A DNA stretch of 64,000 nucleotides from Actinomycetota bacterium (lineage in GTDB: Bacteria; Actinomycetota; Thermoleophilia; Solirubrobacterales; Solirubrobacteraceae), in contig VAWK01000050.1 in NCBI GenBank assembly GCA_005885515.1, positions 1 to 64,000 on the forward strand, given 5' to 3'. The notes beneath the pieces are model-generated. The model did not search any database. It was not told where the DNA came from and was given only the letters and a program-made list of their open reading frames with translations. Every line of letters begins with the position of its first letter. Position 1 is the first letter of the stretch. Of the stretch, positions 1-8,192 are shown one piece after another. The position numbers and the translations under genes are program-made.

Positions 1-2397
1 CGGACGGAAGCCAACGTGAATGTGGTTCCAGTGTTCGGGCATAGCCAGCGTGTTCGAAGCACCCGGAAACCGCATGAGGCTAATGATCTGGCGGGGAACG
101 AATTCGCCGCGCAGCGTCAGCAGCGTGCGTATTGCGACACTGGTGACCGTTGCGGGGCCCTGGTGGCCGGCGATCGGGATGCCATCGATCGCAGAGATGT
201 CGACCGCGTCTCCGGAGTAGTACTGAGACGGCACCGCCGAGGCAGCGGATTGCCGGTGGCCGCAGCGCAGCTCACTGACGGTCGGCTTCAGGCCGCTGCG
301 CGAGAGGAAGGCCAGCAGCGCGAGAACCCGCTTGTCGATTGCGCCGAAGGCGATCTCCTGGCGATCGCAGGCGCGAACGCTTATACCGGGATCCGAGAGC
401 ACATCGCGCTCCAGGTCGCCCTTGGAAAGAGGGAACACGCCACTCGCGGTCGCCCCCAGCAGGTCCGCTTCCCCGCGCGAGCCTTGCGGATGCAGGGCGG
501 CGGCCAGCTGCGACCAGCTACGCAGGATCGGTCTCGGATCGACGGTGCCGAGGTCTCCCGCGGGTTGGATCGCGAAGCGCAGGTGGCCATCACGCGCCCC
601 CTGAGCGGTGCGCACGCGGCCGAGCACCGTACCCTTGGCGACGATCGCACCGGCGCGCAGCGGCAGCGCGTCTCCGGGTGCGTGCGCCGCGGCGCCCACG
701 CGAGCGCTACCCCGCATCGTTAGCGCAAGCGCGTCAGGATTGCCGGGGTGGGCGAACAGGCGCAGCTTGCCTGTGCGCGGGACGGCGGTGGAGGCGCCGC
801 GGCTAACGGGATGCCAAGCGCGGCCCGCGCCTCGACTACCTGTGCGAGGGCGGGCGTTGACGTGCAAGGTGATCGGTAGCTGAGCGCCCGCGCCGGGAAC
901 CTGCCGTGGCGCCTCATGGTTGGCTGCCAGCGCGCCCGCGGACGGGCCCGCCACGCGCGGCGGCGTGGGCAGGCGGTAGCTCGAGGCGATTCTGCCGAGT
1001 CCGGCATACGTGTACATGTCGCCATACACGTCGCGCAGGAGCACGTACTTGCCGAGCGCACGCGAGCGGCCTACCTTGACGACGCGGCCGTCCTGCACGG
1101 CGACCACCATCGCCCCGCGCCCTGTCATGAGGTCGATCAGTCGCAGCGGCTGCGCCGCTGCCTGGCCGTCGCGAGCCGCGGTCGCGGGAGCGGGTGCGGT
1201 TCGCAGCACGGTCCGCGCGGCGGCTTCCTCGGCGCCGCCGAGGACTCCAGCGGCCGCGAGTGCTCTGCCGCCGCCCGCCGCGGTCCCCCGCGCAATGGCG
1301 CCCCATGGCGAGATCAGGTGGGCGCGCGAGCCCCACGCGACCTGGCCGTCGCGCACCGGCAGGCAGCCGTCGCTGAGGCCGGTGAGCGTCTCGATCACGG
1401 CTTTGGGATAGCTGGAGATCAGCCTCGCGCGCAGCAGCACCGAGTTGACGTATTCGGTGGAGTGGTTGTAGGCGAGGATCGCCGCATGAAGATTGCTCGA
1501 GGCGCCGGCGGCGCGCAGGTAGCGCGCGGCGGCGAAGATTGCATCGACCGGGTTGTAAGGGTCGGCATAGCCCGCATTCAGGGCATCCACCCCATATTGG
1601 GTCCACGTCGCGGGCATGAACTGCATCCAGCCCACGGCACCGGCCGTTGATACCGACAGATCGCTGCCGTAGTCGGTCTCGATTTCGTTGATCGCGGCCA
1701 GGATCTGCCAGGGCACTCCATACTGCGCGGCGGCGGATTTGTAGATGGGTAATAGGAACAGGGGAATGCGGTAGTAGGCGAGCGCCTGCGCCGATGCCGT
1801 GGGTCCGGCGAATTCCGCGGCGAGCGCCGCGGGCTGTGCGGCCAGCAGCCGAGCCGCGGGAGCGACGTTGTTGCCGGCGGAGGGAGCGCCGGTCTTCCAC
1901 GTTTTTGCGTCGCCCTCGGACGGCTGAGCACGCTGTACGGTGACATGGCGGCTCACCCTCCGACCGGCGGTGGTCCTCTGACTGCGCTGCGACACGACGG
2001 TAGGGCTAGCGAGGGGGTGGGCGGCGACGCTGGGCGCGGTGACAGGGCTGGCCGGCGACGGGGCGCTCGCCGGCGGGCCCGTCGGGAGATTCGACGGCGA
2101 AGACGTAGTCGATGTGGTTGTCGACGGCTGGCCCACCCACCCTTCTCGCGCTCCAGCGCCCGTATTCTGGGCGCCCGTGCCTGAGGTCGACGTCGTCACC
2201 GGTGTCGGGGAGCCTTCCGTCGACGTCGGCGGGCCCGCCGGCCCACCGACACCGAGAGCTCCGTCCGAGAGTGGCCCGAGGCCAATCGTGGTGATCGCGC
2301 TCGCCGCGAGAGCGGACATCACGGCCCGCCACGCCCGCAGGCCGCGGCCCCTCACTGGCGGCGTGCGCCGAACTAGGTGATGTCGCGGTCGTCCCAT
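1..2397 (-). CDS. Secreted multidomain murein hydrolase-like protein (SLT + M23-like + M15-like), 3' end missing
   Basis: The frame is open without a stop from the ATG at 2397 to the window edge (about 799 residues seen). It starts with an Arg-rich segment and a hydrophobic stretch (residues ~20-45), a likely signal peptide, followed by a Thr/Ser/Pro linker. Residues ~220-330 look like a lytic transglycosylase: ILAAINEIETDYG carries the candidate catalytic Glu, followed by GAVGWMQFMPATW and AYNHSTEYV. Residues ~430-480 resemble an M23/LytM fold (YGDMYTYAGLG), but the metal-binding His of the usual YGH motif is Asp here. The last ~80 residues (GDAVDIS, HWNHIHVGF) resemble M15 carboxypeptidases, with Tyr where the SxHxxG His is expected. 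A role in remodelling cell-wall peptidoglycan outside the membrane is inferred. The two peptidase-like domains may be structural rather than catalytic. Domain names rest on motif recognition only. Confidence 0.75.
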   Translation of the reverse strand, partial: MGRPRHHLVRRTPPVRGRGLRAWRAVMSALAASAITTIGLGPLSDGALGVGGPAGPPTSTEGSPTPVTTSTSGTGAQNTGAGAREGWVGQPSTTTSTTSSPSNLPTGPPASAPSPASPVTAPSVAAHPLASPTVVSQRSQRTTAGRRVSRHVTVQRAQPSEGDAKTWKTGAPSAGNNVAPAARLLAAQPAALAAEFAGPTASAQALAYYRIPLFLLPIYKSAAAQYGVPWQILAAINEIETDYGSDLSVSTAGAVGWMQFMPATWTQYGVDALNAGYADPYNPVDAIFAAARYLRAAGASSNLHAAILAYNHSTEYVNSVLLRARLISSYPKAVIETLTGLSDGCLPVRDGQVAWGSRAHLISPWGAIARGTAAGGGRALAAAGVLGGAEEAAARTVLRTAPAPATAARDGQAAAQPLRLIDLMTGRGAMVVAVQDGRVVKVGRSRALGKYVLLRDVYGDMYTYAGLGRIASSYRLPTPPRVAGPSAGALAANHEAPRQVPGAGAQLPITLHVNARPRTGSRGAGRAWHPVSRGASTAVPRTGKLRLFAHPGNPDALALTMRGSARVGAAAHAPGDALPLRAGAIVAKGTVLGRVRTAQGARDGHLRFAIQPAGDLGTVDPRPILRSWSQLAAALHPQGSRGEADLLGATASGVFPLSKGDLERDVLSDPGISVRACDRQEIAFGAIDKRVLALLAFLSRSGLKPTVSELRCGHRQSAASAVPSQYYSGDAVDISAIDGIPIAGHQGPATVTSVAIRTLLTLRGEFVPRQIISLMRFPGASNTLAMPEHWNHIHVGFRP

Positions 2398-2737
2398 GGC
2401 CGTGGTCCGCGCAGCAGGCCCGCAATCGGTGGGTTCGCCACTCGCATCCGTATCGGCCAAATCGACCGGCTTTCGGCGTTAGCACGGAGCCTTGCAGGCG
2501 GTCCCACTGGACCCTGCTGCCACGGGCCAAGCGCCCGGCGACGGCGGCGCCCGGAGTTCACAACGCCGTCGCCCCGGCGACGCTCCGGACAGCGATCGAC
2601 AGCCTCATCCGGCGCCCGCGTCTAGGCGCTACCTGGGTGGATGAAGGCTTCCGCGAAGCTTCCATCCGAGCGCCTGAAGCGCCAGCGCTGTCGGCACTCT
2701 TGACGGAGAACGGCCCCGTTAACCGAGCATTCCCCAG

Positions 2738-2807
2738 TGGGCGATCAGGACTCGAACCTGGGGCCTCTTCCTTACCAGAAAGGACTGCCCGGCCGACAAT
2801 CTGGCCC
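2738..2807 (-). pseudogene. Decayed tRNA-like sequence related to tRNA-Ile
   Basis: Read on the minus strand, this ~70-nt segment aligns along its length with the intact tRNA-Ile at 3085-3158. It shares the 3' acceptor strand, the TTCGAGT T-loop and an anticodon-loop region ending TAAGGAAGAGG. The anticodon would be GGT, but the anticodon stem has a C-A mismatch and several G-T pairs, the acceptor stem pairs only at its outer four positions and the D-arm is not recognisable. The T-stem has switched from CTGG/CCAG to CAGG/CCTG and still pairs, so it may derive from another tRNA copy. I read it as a pseudogene or attachment-site remnant. Confidence 0.6.
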
Positions 2808-2830
2808 GTTATCCCTGCAAACACGCGAGC

Positions 2831-3001
2831 GGAGGAGTTGCGCGAGTTGCGATTAAGCTTGTGCTCGAGCTCGGCGATGCGCTCATCCTGGCGTGCGACG
2901 CGCTCCTCGAGGCGCCGGATCTCCTCGTCCATGCGCAGCAGCACCTCGACAACGACCTCACGCCCTGCGTCGTAGATGGCCTCCGCCTCGGCGCGGTCCA
3001 C
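2831..3001 (-). mobile_element. Truncated IS66-type transposase N-terminus
   Basis: An ATG at 3001 opens 57 residues that look like the N-terminal coiled-coil part of IS66-family (DUF6444-like) transposases. It is Glu/Arg-rich with heptads (RRLEERVARQDERIAELEHK) and ends in the family hallmark LNRNSRNSS. The expected PPS-type continuation is lost at about 2831, and the frame then runs into unrelated sequence and the tRNA-like remnant. The reading frame continues to 2558, but that part has no recognisable protein content. No terminal inverted repeats or catalytic domain are visible, so this is a dead fragment. Confidence 0.7.
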
Positions 3002-3084
3002 GCATAGGGGTTCGACGCGCCGGGGTTATGTCCCCCAACCGACTGAACGCTTACCAAATAAGGCCTTATTGCAGGCTGTTCCGA

Positions 3085-3158
<74 letters not shown>

Positions 3159-3238
3159 CGCGCGGCGCCGATTCTAGCGACGTCCCGGGCGCGCCTGACG
3201 AGCGCGGGAACGCTCACCGGACGATCGCCGAGCGGGCC

Positions 3239-3994
3239 TCACGCCTGCCGGTGCTCCCACATCTCGATCGCGCACAGATCCCGGTAGCCGCAGCGCTGAT
3301 AGACGGGAAAGCCTGCTGCCGTGGCCTGCAGCGAGCTGGTCGCGCAGCCACGCTCGCACGCCTCGGCAAGGGCCTGTTGCAGCAGCGCGGACGCGAGTCC
3401 TCGTCCCCGCGCGGAGGGGATCGTGGCGACCAGATAGATGCCGCAATCGCCGTCATCGTCGAGGGCCGCCAGACACGCCGCTGGGCGGCCGTCCACGCGC
3501 GCGAGGTACAGCAGCGTGGGGTCATCGGAGAATGCGCTCATCGCCGCCGTGAACTCACCCGCCGGCAGCCCGTAGGCGGCCTCGTTGATCGCGGCCAGCG
3601 CGTGCGCGTCCCGCGTGCGGGCCCACTCGACCTCGCCCGCGCCCGCCAGCTGCATCCCGGCCAGCTCGAGCGTCATCGCGCGCGGGCTGCCATCGAGCCG
3701 GTGCCCCGTGCGAGCCAGCAGCTCTGCCGAGGCGCGGTCGGCCTCTGGGACCCACACCGTCCAGGCACGCACGCCGGCCCGCCGATACCTCCGCGCGAGC
3801 TCCTCGCGCTCCGCCGCCAGCTCCTCGGGACGCTCATACACGACCGCGTTCACGATCGAGCGGCCCGGGCAGGACGGCACGATCGCTGCCACCATACCCT
3901 GGCACTCGACCACCTCGCCGCCCGGAGAACGCTCCCCGAGCAGCCGATAGAACGCGCGCATGTTGGCGCGCATCGGGGCCAGCCGGTCACTCAA
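3239..3994 (-). CDS. GNAT-family N-acetyltransferase
   Basis: A 251-residue protein with the C-terminal acetyl-CoA-binding core of GNAT enzymes. Residues ~120-250 hold the strand LYLARVDGRPAACLAAL, then IYLVATIPSARGRGLASALL, which is the R/Q-x-x-G-x-G/A pyrophosphate loop, and the terminal YQRCGYRDL motif. The N-terminal ~110 residues resemble a degenerate second GNAT repeat. The substrate cannot be predicted. The longest frame begins with TTG at 3994; ATG codons at residues 8 and 12 are alternatives. It is a single gene between the tRNA-Ile scar and the methyltransferase/parBA group, on the same strand. Confidence 0.85.
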   Translation of the reverse strand: MSDRLAPMRANMRAFYRLLGERSPGGEVVECQGMVAAIVPSCPGRSIVNAVVYERPEELAAEREELARRYRRAGVRAWTVWVPEADRASAELLARTGHRLDGSPRAMTLELAGMQLAGAGEVEWARTRDAHALAAINEAAYGLPAGEFTAAMSAFSDDPTLLYLARVDGRPAACLAALDDDGDCGIYLVATIPSARGRGLASALLQQALAEACERGCATSSLQATAAGFPVYQRCGYRDLCAIEMWEHRQA

Positions 3995-4042
3995 TGCTCG
4001 CGCCTCATCGCTATCTCGCGCGCCTCCTGAGGCGGGCTCGGG

Positions 4043-4666
4043 CTATGACTCGGCCACGCCGACGACGAGAGGGCGGACCCACGGCGGCACCTTGTGCAGC
4101 TCGTCGCGCGCCACCTCCGTGATCGTGAACCCGGCCGCCTGTGCGCTGTCGAGCGTGGCGCGGTTGCAGTTGCAGCCGCAGCCGATCACCCGCTGGAGGG
4201 GGTTGAGCCGCTCCTGCCAGCGCGCGAGCCGGGGTGCCTGGGAGCGCACGTGCTCGATGAACAGCAGCCGTCCGCCGGGCCTCAGCACACGGCGCAGCTC
4301 GGAGAGTGCGCGCGCCTGATCGCCGACGGTGCACAGGACGAGCGTGGACACGGCGGCGTCGAAGCTGCCGCTCTCAAACGGCAGCTCCTCGGCGGGCGCC
4401 CGCACCACCTCGGCCGGAACCTCGTGCTGCTCCAGCCGCCGCTCGAGCCGTCGCGCCATCGGCTCGGAGGGCTCGGTGATACTCAGCGACGCAACGCCCG
4501 ATCCATAGAAGGGCAGGTTGGCGCCCGTGCCGCCGCCGATCTCGAGCACCTTCCCGCTCGCTTTTGTGAGCAGCGCCTGACGGTGGGCGCGCAATCCCGC
4601 CTTCTCGGCGCCGGCGGTCATCCTGTCGTAGAAGCGGGCGAAGAACGCCTCGGCGATGCTCATCAT
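4043..4666 (-). CDS. Class I SAM-dependent methyltransferase (UbiE/phospholipid MTase-like)
   Basis: A 207-residue Rossmann methyltransferase. Motif I is VLEIGGGTGANLPFY (residues ~39-53), the acidic motif II region is LSITEPSEPM, and SFDAAVSTLVLCTV with RVLRPGGRLLFIEHV correspond to motifs IV-VI. The Cys-rich CGCNCNR segment near residue 160 is seen in small phosphatidylethanolamine- or ubiquinone-type methyltransferases, but the acceptor is unknown. The gene starts with two adjacent ATG codons directly after the parB stop codon (4667-4669), so it is probably cotranscribed with parBA. Confidence 0.85.
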   Translation of the reverse strand: MMSIAEAFFARFYDRMTAGAEKAGLRAHRQALLTKASGKVLEIGGGTGANLPFYGSGVASLSITEPSEPMARRLERRLEQHEVPAEVVRAPAEELPFESGSFDAAVSTLVLCTVGDQARALSELRRVLRPGGRLLFIEHVRSQAPRLARWQERLNPLQRVIGCGCNCNRATLDSAQAAGFTITEVARDELHKVPPWVRPLVVGVAES

Positions 4667-5578
4667 TCACCCCGCCCGCGCCAAAGCGAGCGCGCGCAGC
4701 CGCTGCGCCAGCTCCAGCGCCTCCTCGGCATTATCGAACGTGAGCTCTGCGCGGTAGGCGCCGTCGCGCATCGCCTTCACGTGCACGTCGGCTCCCAGCG
4801 CTTGGCCGAGCGCCTCCGCTATCTGCTGCACCGCGTGCTCCTGGTCGGCGTGAGCCCGCGTCGAAATTCGCCGCCGGGGCGCGGAGCCGTTTTCGGCCGA
4901 TGCCGCGTTGCTCGCGCGGGCTCGTGCTTCGGCCGTGCGCACCGACCACGCCTCCGCTGCCGCGCGGCGGGCCAGAGTCCTGCGCGCGCCGTGGTCGTCG
5001 GCGATCAGCAGCGCGCGCCCGTGACCCTCGCTGAGCGTGCCCTGGTGCAGCAGCTCGATCGCCTCCTCGGGAAGCTCCAGCAGGCGCAGCAGGTTGCTGA
5101 CCGACACGCGGCTGCGGCCCACGCGCCTGCCCAGCTCCTCACGCGTGAGGCCCAGCTCGTCGACGAGCGCCGCGCACGCGCGCGCCGCCTCGATCGGGCT
5201 GAGATCCTCGCGGGCCATGTTCTCGATCAGCGCCAGCTCGAGCGCCTCGGCGTCGGCGCGCTCGTGCACGATCGCCGGGATCGTGTCCAGACCGGCCAGC
5301 CGCGCGGCGTGCCAGCGGCGCTCGCCCGCGACGAGCTCATAGCCGGCGGCGGCCTTCGGGCGCACGAGCACCGGCTGGAGCACGCCTCGCTCGCGCACCG
5401 ATAGCGCGAGCCCCTGCAGCGACTCCTCGTCAAAGCGCCGGCGCGGCTGCTTGGGGTTGGGCGCGATCAGCTCCAGCGGCAGCTCGCGCAGCTCCTCCGC
5501 GCGCGTGCCCGCCTCGTTGCTCGACACTGACAGGATCGCCTGCAAGCCCCGTCCGATGCCGGGCTCTGGCTTAGTCAC
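4667..5578 (-). CDS. parB: Chromosome-partitioning protein ParB
   Basis: A 303-residue ParB/Spo0J. The N-terminal CTPase/ParB domain (residues ~30-120) contains IAPNPKQPRRRFDEESL and the box II motif ELVAGERRWHAARLAG. The central helix-turn-helix (LTREELGRRVGRSRVSVSNLLRLL, ~140-165) recognises parS. A short C-terminal dimerisation segment ends LALARAG, and the region before it is Ala/Arg-rich. ParB loads at parS and, with ParA, segregates newly replicated origins. It starts at GTG 5578, overlapping the 3' end of parA by 8 nt. Two parS-like repeats lie about 2 kb upstream at 7533-7653. Confidence 0.96.
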   Translation of the reverse strand: MTKPEPGIGRGLQAILSVSSNEAGTRAEELRELPLELIAPNPKQPRRRFDEESLQGLALSVRERGVLQPVLVRPKAAAGYELVAGERRWHAARLAGLDTIPAIVHERADAEALELALIENMAREDLSPIEAARACAALVDELGLTREELGRRVGRSRVSVSNLLRLLELPEEAIELLHQGTLSEGHGRALLIADDHGARRTLARRAAAEAWSVRTAEARARASNAASAENGSAPRRRISTRAHADQEHAVQQIAEALGQALGADVHVKAMRDGAYRAELTFDNAEEALELAQRLRALALARAG

Positions 5579-6329
5579 GTGCTGCCACCTCCTTGGCCAA
5601 CTCGAAGTACGCCTCGGCCCCGGCGCTGTTCGGATCGTGGTGGGTCACCGGCAGCCCATGACTCGGCGCCTCGCCGATCCTCACGTTGCGCGGAATCACG
5701 GTCGCAAACACCAGGTCCGAAAAGTGTGCCCTGACCTCGCGCTCGACGTCCTGTCCCAGCCGCGTGCGGCCGTCGTGCATGGTCAGCAGCATCCCCGACA
5801 CGGTCAGCCGCGGGTTGAGCTCGCGCTGCACGAGCGCGAGCGTATCGAGCAGGCCCGCCAGCCCCTCAAGCGCGAAGTACTCGGTCTGCACGGGCACGAT
5901 CACCCTGTCGGCGGCCACGAGCGCGCTGACCGTGAGCGGCCCGAGCGAGGGCGGGCAGTCGAGCAGCACGTACTCAAAGCGGTCCCTCACCGGGGCCAAC
6001 CGTTCGCGCAGCAGACGCTCGAAGCCCTCGATGCGCGGCAGCTCCAGGTTGGCCCCCGCCAACCCCTCACCAGCAGGCAGGACCTGCAGCGTCGGCACGC
6101 TGCCCTGCCTGATCGCCTCCGCGCTGCTCGCCTCTCCCGACAGCACTTCATAAAGTCCGGGGCGCTGATCGCGCGGGATGCCGAGCCCGACCGTCGCGTT
6201 GGCCTGCGGATCGACGTCCACCAGCAGCGTGGCATAGCCGGCCTCCGCGATGCACGCGCCCACGTTGACCGCCGTCGTCGTCTTGCCCACGCCGCCCTTC
6301 TGATTGGCGATCGCGTACACGGTGCCCAT
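5571..6329 (-). CDS. parA: Chromosome-partitioning ATPase ParA (Soj)
   Basis: A 252-residue deviant-Walker ATPase that drives origin segregation with ParB. The deviant Walker A motif KGGVGKTTTAVN (residues ~11-22) has the signature Lys, followed by LLVDVDPQANATVGLG (Walker A') and YVLLDCPPSLGPLTV (Walker B). Near full family length with no N-terminal DNA-binding extension, as in chromosomal Soj. The ATG at 6329 is 27 nt downstream of the rsmG stop codon. parB follows with an overlap. Confidence 0.96.
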   Translation of the reverse strand: MGTVYAIANQKGGVGKTTTAVNVGACIAEAGYATLLVDVDPQANATVGLGIPRDQRPGLYEVLSGEASSAEAIRQGSVPTLQVLPAGEGLAGANLELPRIEGFERLLRERLAPVRDRFEYVLLDCPPSLGPLTVSALVAADRVIVPVQTEYFALEGLAGLLDTLALVQRELNPRLTVSGMLLTMHDGRTRLGQDVEREVRAHFSDLVFATVIPRNVRIGEAPSHGLPVTHHDPNSAGAEAYFELAKEVAARD

Positions 6330-6356
6330 CGCACTGCAAGCTAGCGCCGCTCGCGG

Positions 6357-7154
6357 TCAGACGGGCCGCCCCGGCGCACGCGACGCTCGACTTTGCGTTG
6401 ACCCCGGCTCAGACGCGCGAGCCGCGGCGGCCTCGACCTCGCCTCCGCCGCCGAGTGGCCTCCGGCGCGCCACGCCGGGCCTGCGCGGGAACCCCGGCGG
6501 CGTCTCTCTGACCTTCAGGTAGAGGTGAAGATGCTGATCGCGCGCGCCGGGAAATGGCGCGACTCGGCGGATCTCCGTCATGCGCATCCCCAGCTGCTCG
6601 GCCGCGCTCGCGGCCTGCTGCTCGGCGCCGCGATCCCGGCGGCCGCGCCAGTCCACGAGCACGCCGCCACGGCGCAGCAGCGGCGCCGCGTACTCCACCA
6701 CGACCGGCTGCGGCCCGACTGCCCGGCCGACCACCACGTCGCTTGCGCCTTTCCCCGCGCCCCACTGCTCTGCCCGCTGGCACACGATCCGCACGTTCTC
6801 GAGGCCGAGCTCGGCGATCGTGCGCTCCAGATAGAGGCACTTCCGCGCCTGGCTCTCCACCAGGTGCACGACGCTAGCGGGCAGCGCCACCGCGAGCGGC
6901 AGGCCGGGGAAACCCGCACCTGATCCCACGTCGGCGATCGCCCCCGCCGCGCGCACGGGCTCAAGCTCTAGCGCAACCAGAGAGTCGGCGATGTGGGCGT
7001 CGGTTGCGAGCGGCGGGGAGCGTACGCTCGTCGGCGCGTGTCGGTCGCTGGCCAGCAGCCAGAGCAGCCCCTCGAGTCGCGTTAGCTGGCTACCGCTCAG
7101 GCCGTAGCGCTCGGCCAGCTCCTCCAACCGCAGCTCCGCACGCTCAGCGCTCAT
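6357..7154 (-). CDS. rsmG: 16S rRNA (guanine(527)-N7)-methyltransferase RsmG
   Basis: A 265-residue RsmG/GidB, which methylates G527 of 16S rRNA. It has the typical N-terminus (LEELAERYGLSGSQLTRLEGLL), SAM-binding motif IADVGSGAGFPGLPLAV, LVESQARKCLYLERTI and the VVVGRAVGP loop. The last ~55 residues are a Gly/Arg/Ala-rich tail beyond the usual family end. The start ATG (7154) overlaps the 3' end of the upstream LAGLIDADG-like gene by 11 nt, and parA follows, so the order jag-(small gene)-rsmG-parA-parB is intact. Confidence 0.94.
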   Translation of the reverse strand: MSAERAELRLEELAERYGLSGSQLTRLEGLLWLLASDRHAPTSVRSPPLATDAHIADSLVALELEPVRAAGAIADVGSGAGFPGLPLAVALPASVVHLVESQARKCLYLERTIAELGLENVRIVCQRAEQWGAGKGASDVVVGRAVGPQPVVVEYAAPLLRRGGVLVDWRGRRDRGAEQQAASAAEQLGMRMTEIRRVAPFPGARDQHLHLYLKVRETPPGFPRRPGVARRRPLGGGGEVEAAAARASEPGSTQSRASRAPGRPV

Positions 7155-7503
7155 ACCGCGCGAAGAACGAGGCGTACCGCTCTCGCATCGCCCGCACCCG
7201 CTCCGCCACGTACGCGTCGACCTCCTCCGTGAGTACCGGCTCGACGAGCGGAAGCACGTCCTCGGCGAGCGCCGCGCCTCGGGCCATCCACTGGTAGTAG
7301 TGGCGCCCGCCGTGGTGGTAGGGCCCGTACAGGCGCGTGCGCGGGAAGCGTGCGTGTAGCCAGCGGAACAGCGACTCGTGGCGCACGTGCATTCGCAGCG
7401 TGATGTGTGGATTTCTCCCGTCGCCCCCGAAGTGCCCCTCTCCGATCAGGATCCCGGCCACGAGCCCCCGCTCGACCTCGTTCAACTGCCGTCCGGCCTC
7501 CAT
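7144..7503 (-). CDS. Small LAGLIDADG-like protein between jag and rsmG
   Basis: A 119-residue protein. Residues 14-25 (LVAGILIGEGHF) match the LAGLIDADG helix-plus-acidic pattern, with Glu22 where the metal-binding acidic residue lies. The segment HITLRMHVRHESLFRWLHARFPRTRLYGPY resembles the strand and helix that follow in single-motif homing endonucleases. Only one motif is present, so a catalytic form would have to be a homodimer. It overlaps rsmG by 11 nt and is not inserted in a host gene. It may be a domesticated DNA-binding protein or a free-standing endonuclease; the sequence does not decide. The two parS-like repeats lie immediately upstream of its start. Confidence 0.6.
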   Translation of the reverse strand: MEAGRQLNEVERGLVAGILIGEGHFGGDGRNPHITLRMHVRHESLFRWLHARFPRTRLYGPYHHGGRHYYQWMARGAALAEDVLPLVEPVLTEEVDAYVAERVRAMRERYASFFARYER

Positions 7504-7532
7504 GGCCGCGATTGTCTCATCGGGGGCGGAGG

Positions 7533-7561
7533 TGTTTCACCGTCATGTAAAACGTGAAACA
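7533..7561. promoter_or_regulatory. parS-like site 1 (split half-sites)
   Basis: The left half TGTTTCAC (7533-7540) and right half GTGAAACA (7554-7561) are exactly the two halves of the canonical 16-bp parS palindrome, but 13 bp (CGTCATGTAAAAC) separate them. The right-hand 16 bp alone (TGTAAAAC plus GTGAAACA) matches parS at 13 of 16 positions. It lies upstream of the LAGLIDADG-like/rsmG/parAB genes and is probably a ParB loading site. It is identical over 34 bp (7532-7565) to site 2. Confidence 0.7.
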
Positions 7562-7624
7562 TCCGCGCGATCGACCCCGGAGAGCGGACGAGCGGTGGCC
7601 GTAGACGCGCAAAGGGGCAAGTTG

Positions 7625-7653
7625 TGTTTCACCGTCATGTAAAACGTGAAACA
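7625..7653. promoter_or_regulatory. parS-like site 2 (split half-sites)
   Basis: An exact copy of the 7533-7561 element, 92 bp further on, with the same half-sites and the same 13-bp spacer. Identity extends from 7624 to 7657. The 62 bp between the two copies are GC-rich and show no similarity to the repeats. Two identical copies in a short non-coding gap next to parAB argue for selection. Together with site 1 this gap (7504-7688) holds no gene. Confidence 0.7.
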
Positions 7654-7688
7654 TCCGGCGGCCGGGAGCCGCTGGGTTGGTGCCGGCG

Positions 7689-8192
7689 CTAATCCTCGAC
7701 CGGGGACACGACCACGTACCGTTCCGGCTCGTCGCCCTCGCTGTGCGTCTGTACTTCAGCGCGATCCCGCAGGTATTCGTGGACCACCCGGCGCTCCCAC
7801 GAGGGCAGGGGATCGAACTCGACGGCCCTGCCGGTGCGCACCGCCTCCTCGGCAGCATCGTCGGCGTCATCGCGCAGCAGCTCTGCCCGGCGCTCGCGAT
7901 AGCCGTCGGCGTCGATCACGATGCGCGCATCGCCGGGACCGTCGGGAAACACGATGCGCTGCGCCAGATGCTGCACCGCATCGATCGTCTGTCCGCGCCT
8001 GCCGATGAACAGACCCACGTCGCCCCCGTATACGCGTCCGCTCAGCACGCCCGGACGTTCCTCAACCTCGACCTCAACGTCGATGCCGAGCGCGCCGACG
8101 ATTTCCTCCAGCAGCTCCCGGAGCGCGTCGCGGGGATCCAGCTCCTCGTCCGGCTCGCCCTCGGGATACGCTCGCTCTCGTACGCCGCTCAT
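7689..8192 (-). CDS. jag: Jag/KhpB RNA-binding protein (KH + R3H)
   Basis: A 167-residue protein starting at ATG 8192, which overlaps the yidC stop (ATGA, 8189-8192). The frame is open further upstream only as a shadow of yidC. Residues ~45-90 form a KH domain (GRVYGGDVGLFIGRRGQTIDAVQHL, with the GxxG-type loop) and residues ~110-165 an R3H domain (FDPLPSWERRVVHEYLRD). Jag/KhpB binds RNA and is encoded next to yidC in many Gram-positive bacteria. The short acidic N-terminus (EGEPDEELDPRDA) replaces the usual Jag_N domain. Confidence 0.92.
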   Translation of the reverse strand: MSGVRERAYPEGEPDEELDPRDALRELLEEIVGALGIDVEVEVEERPGVLSGRVYGGDVGLFIGRRGQTIDAVQHLAQRIVFPDGPGDARIVIDADGYRERRAELLRDDADDAAEEAVRTGRAVEFDPLPSWERRVVHEYLRDRAEVQTHSEGDEPERYVVVSPVED

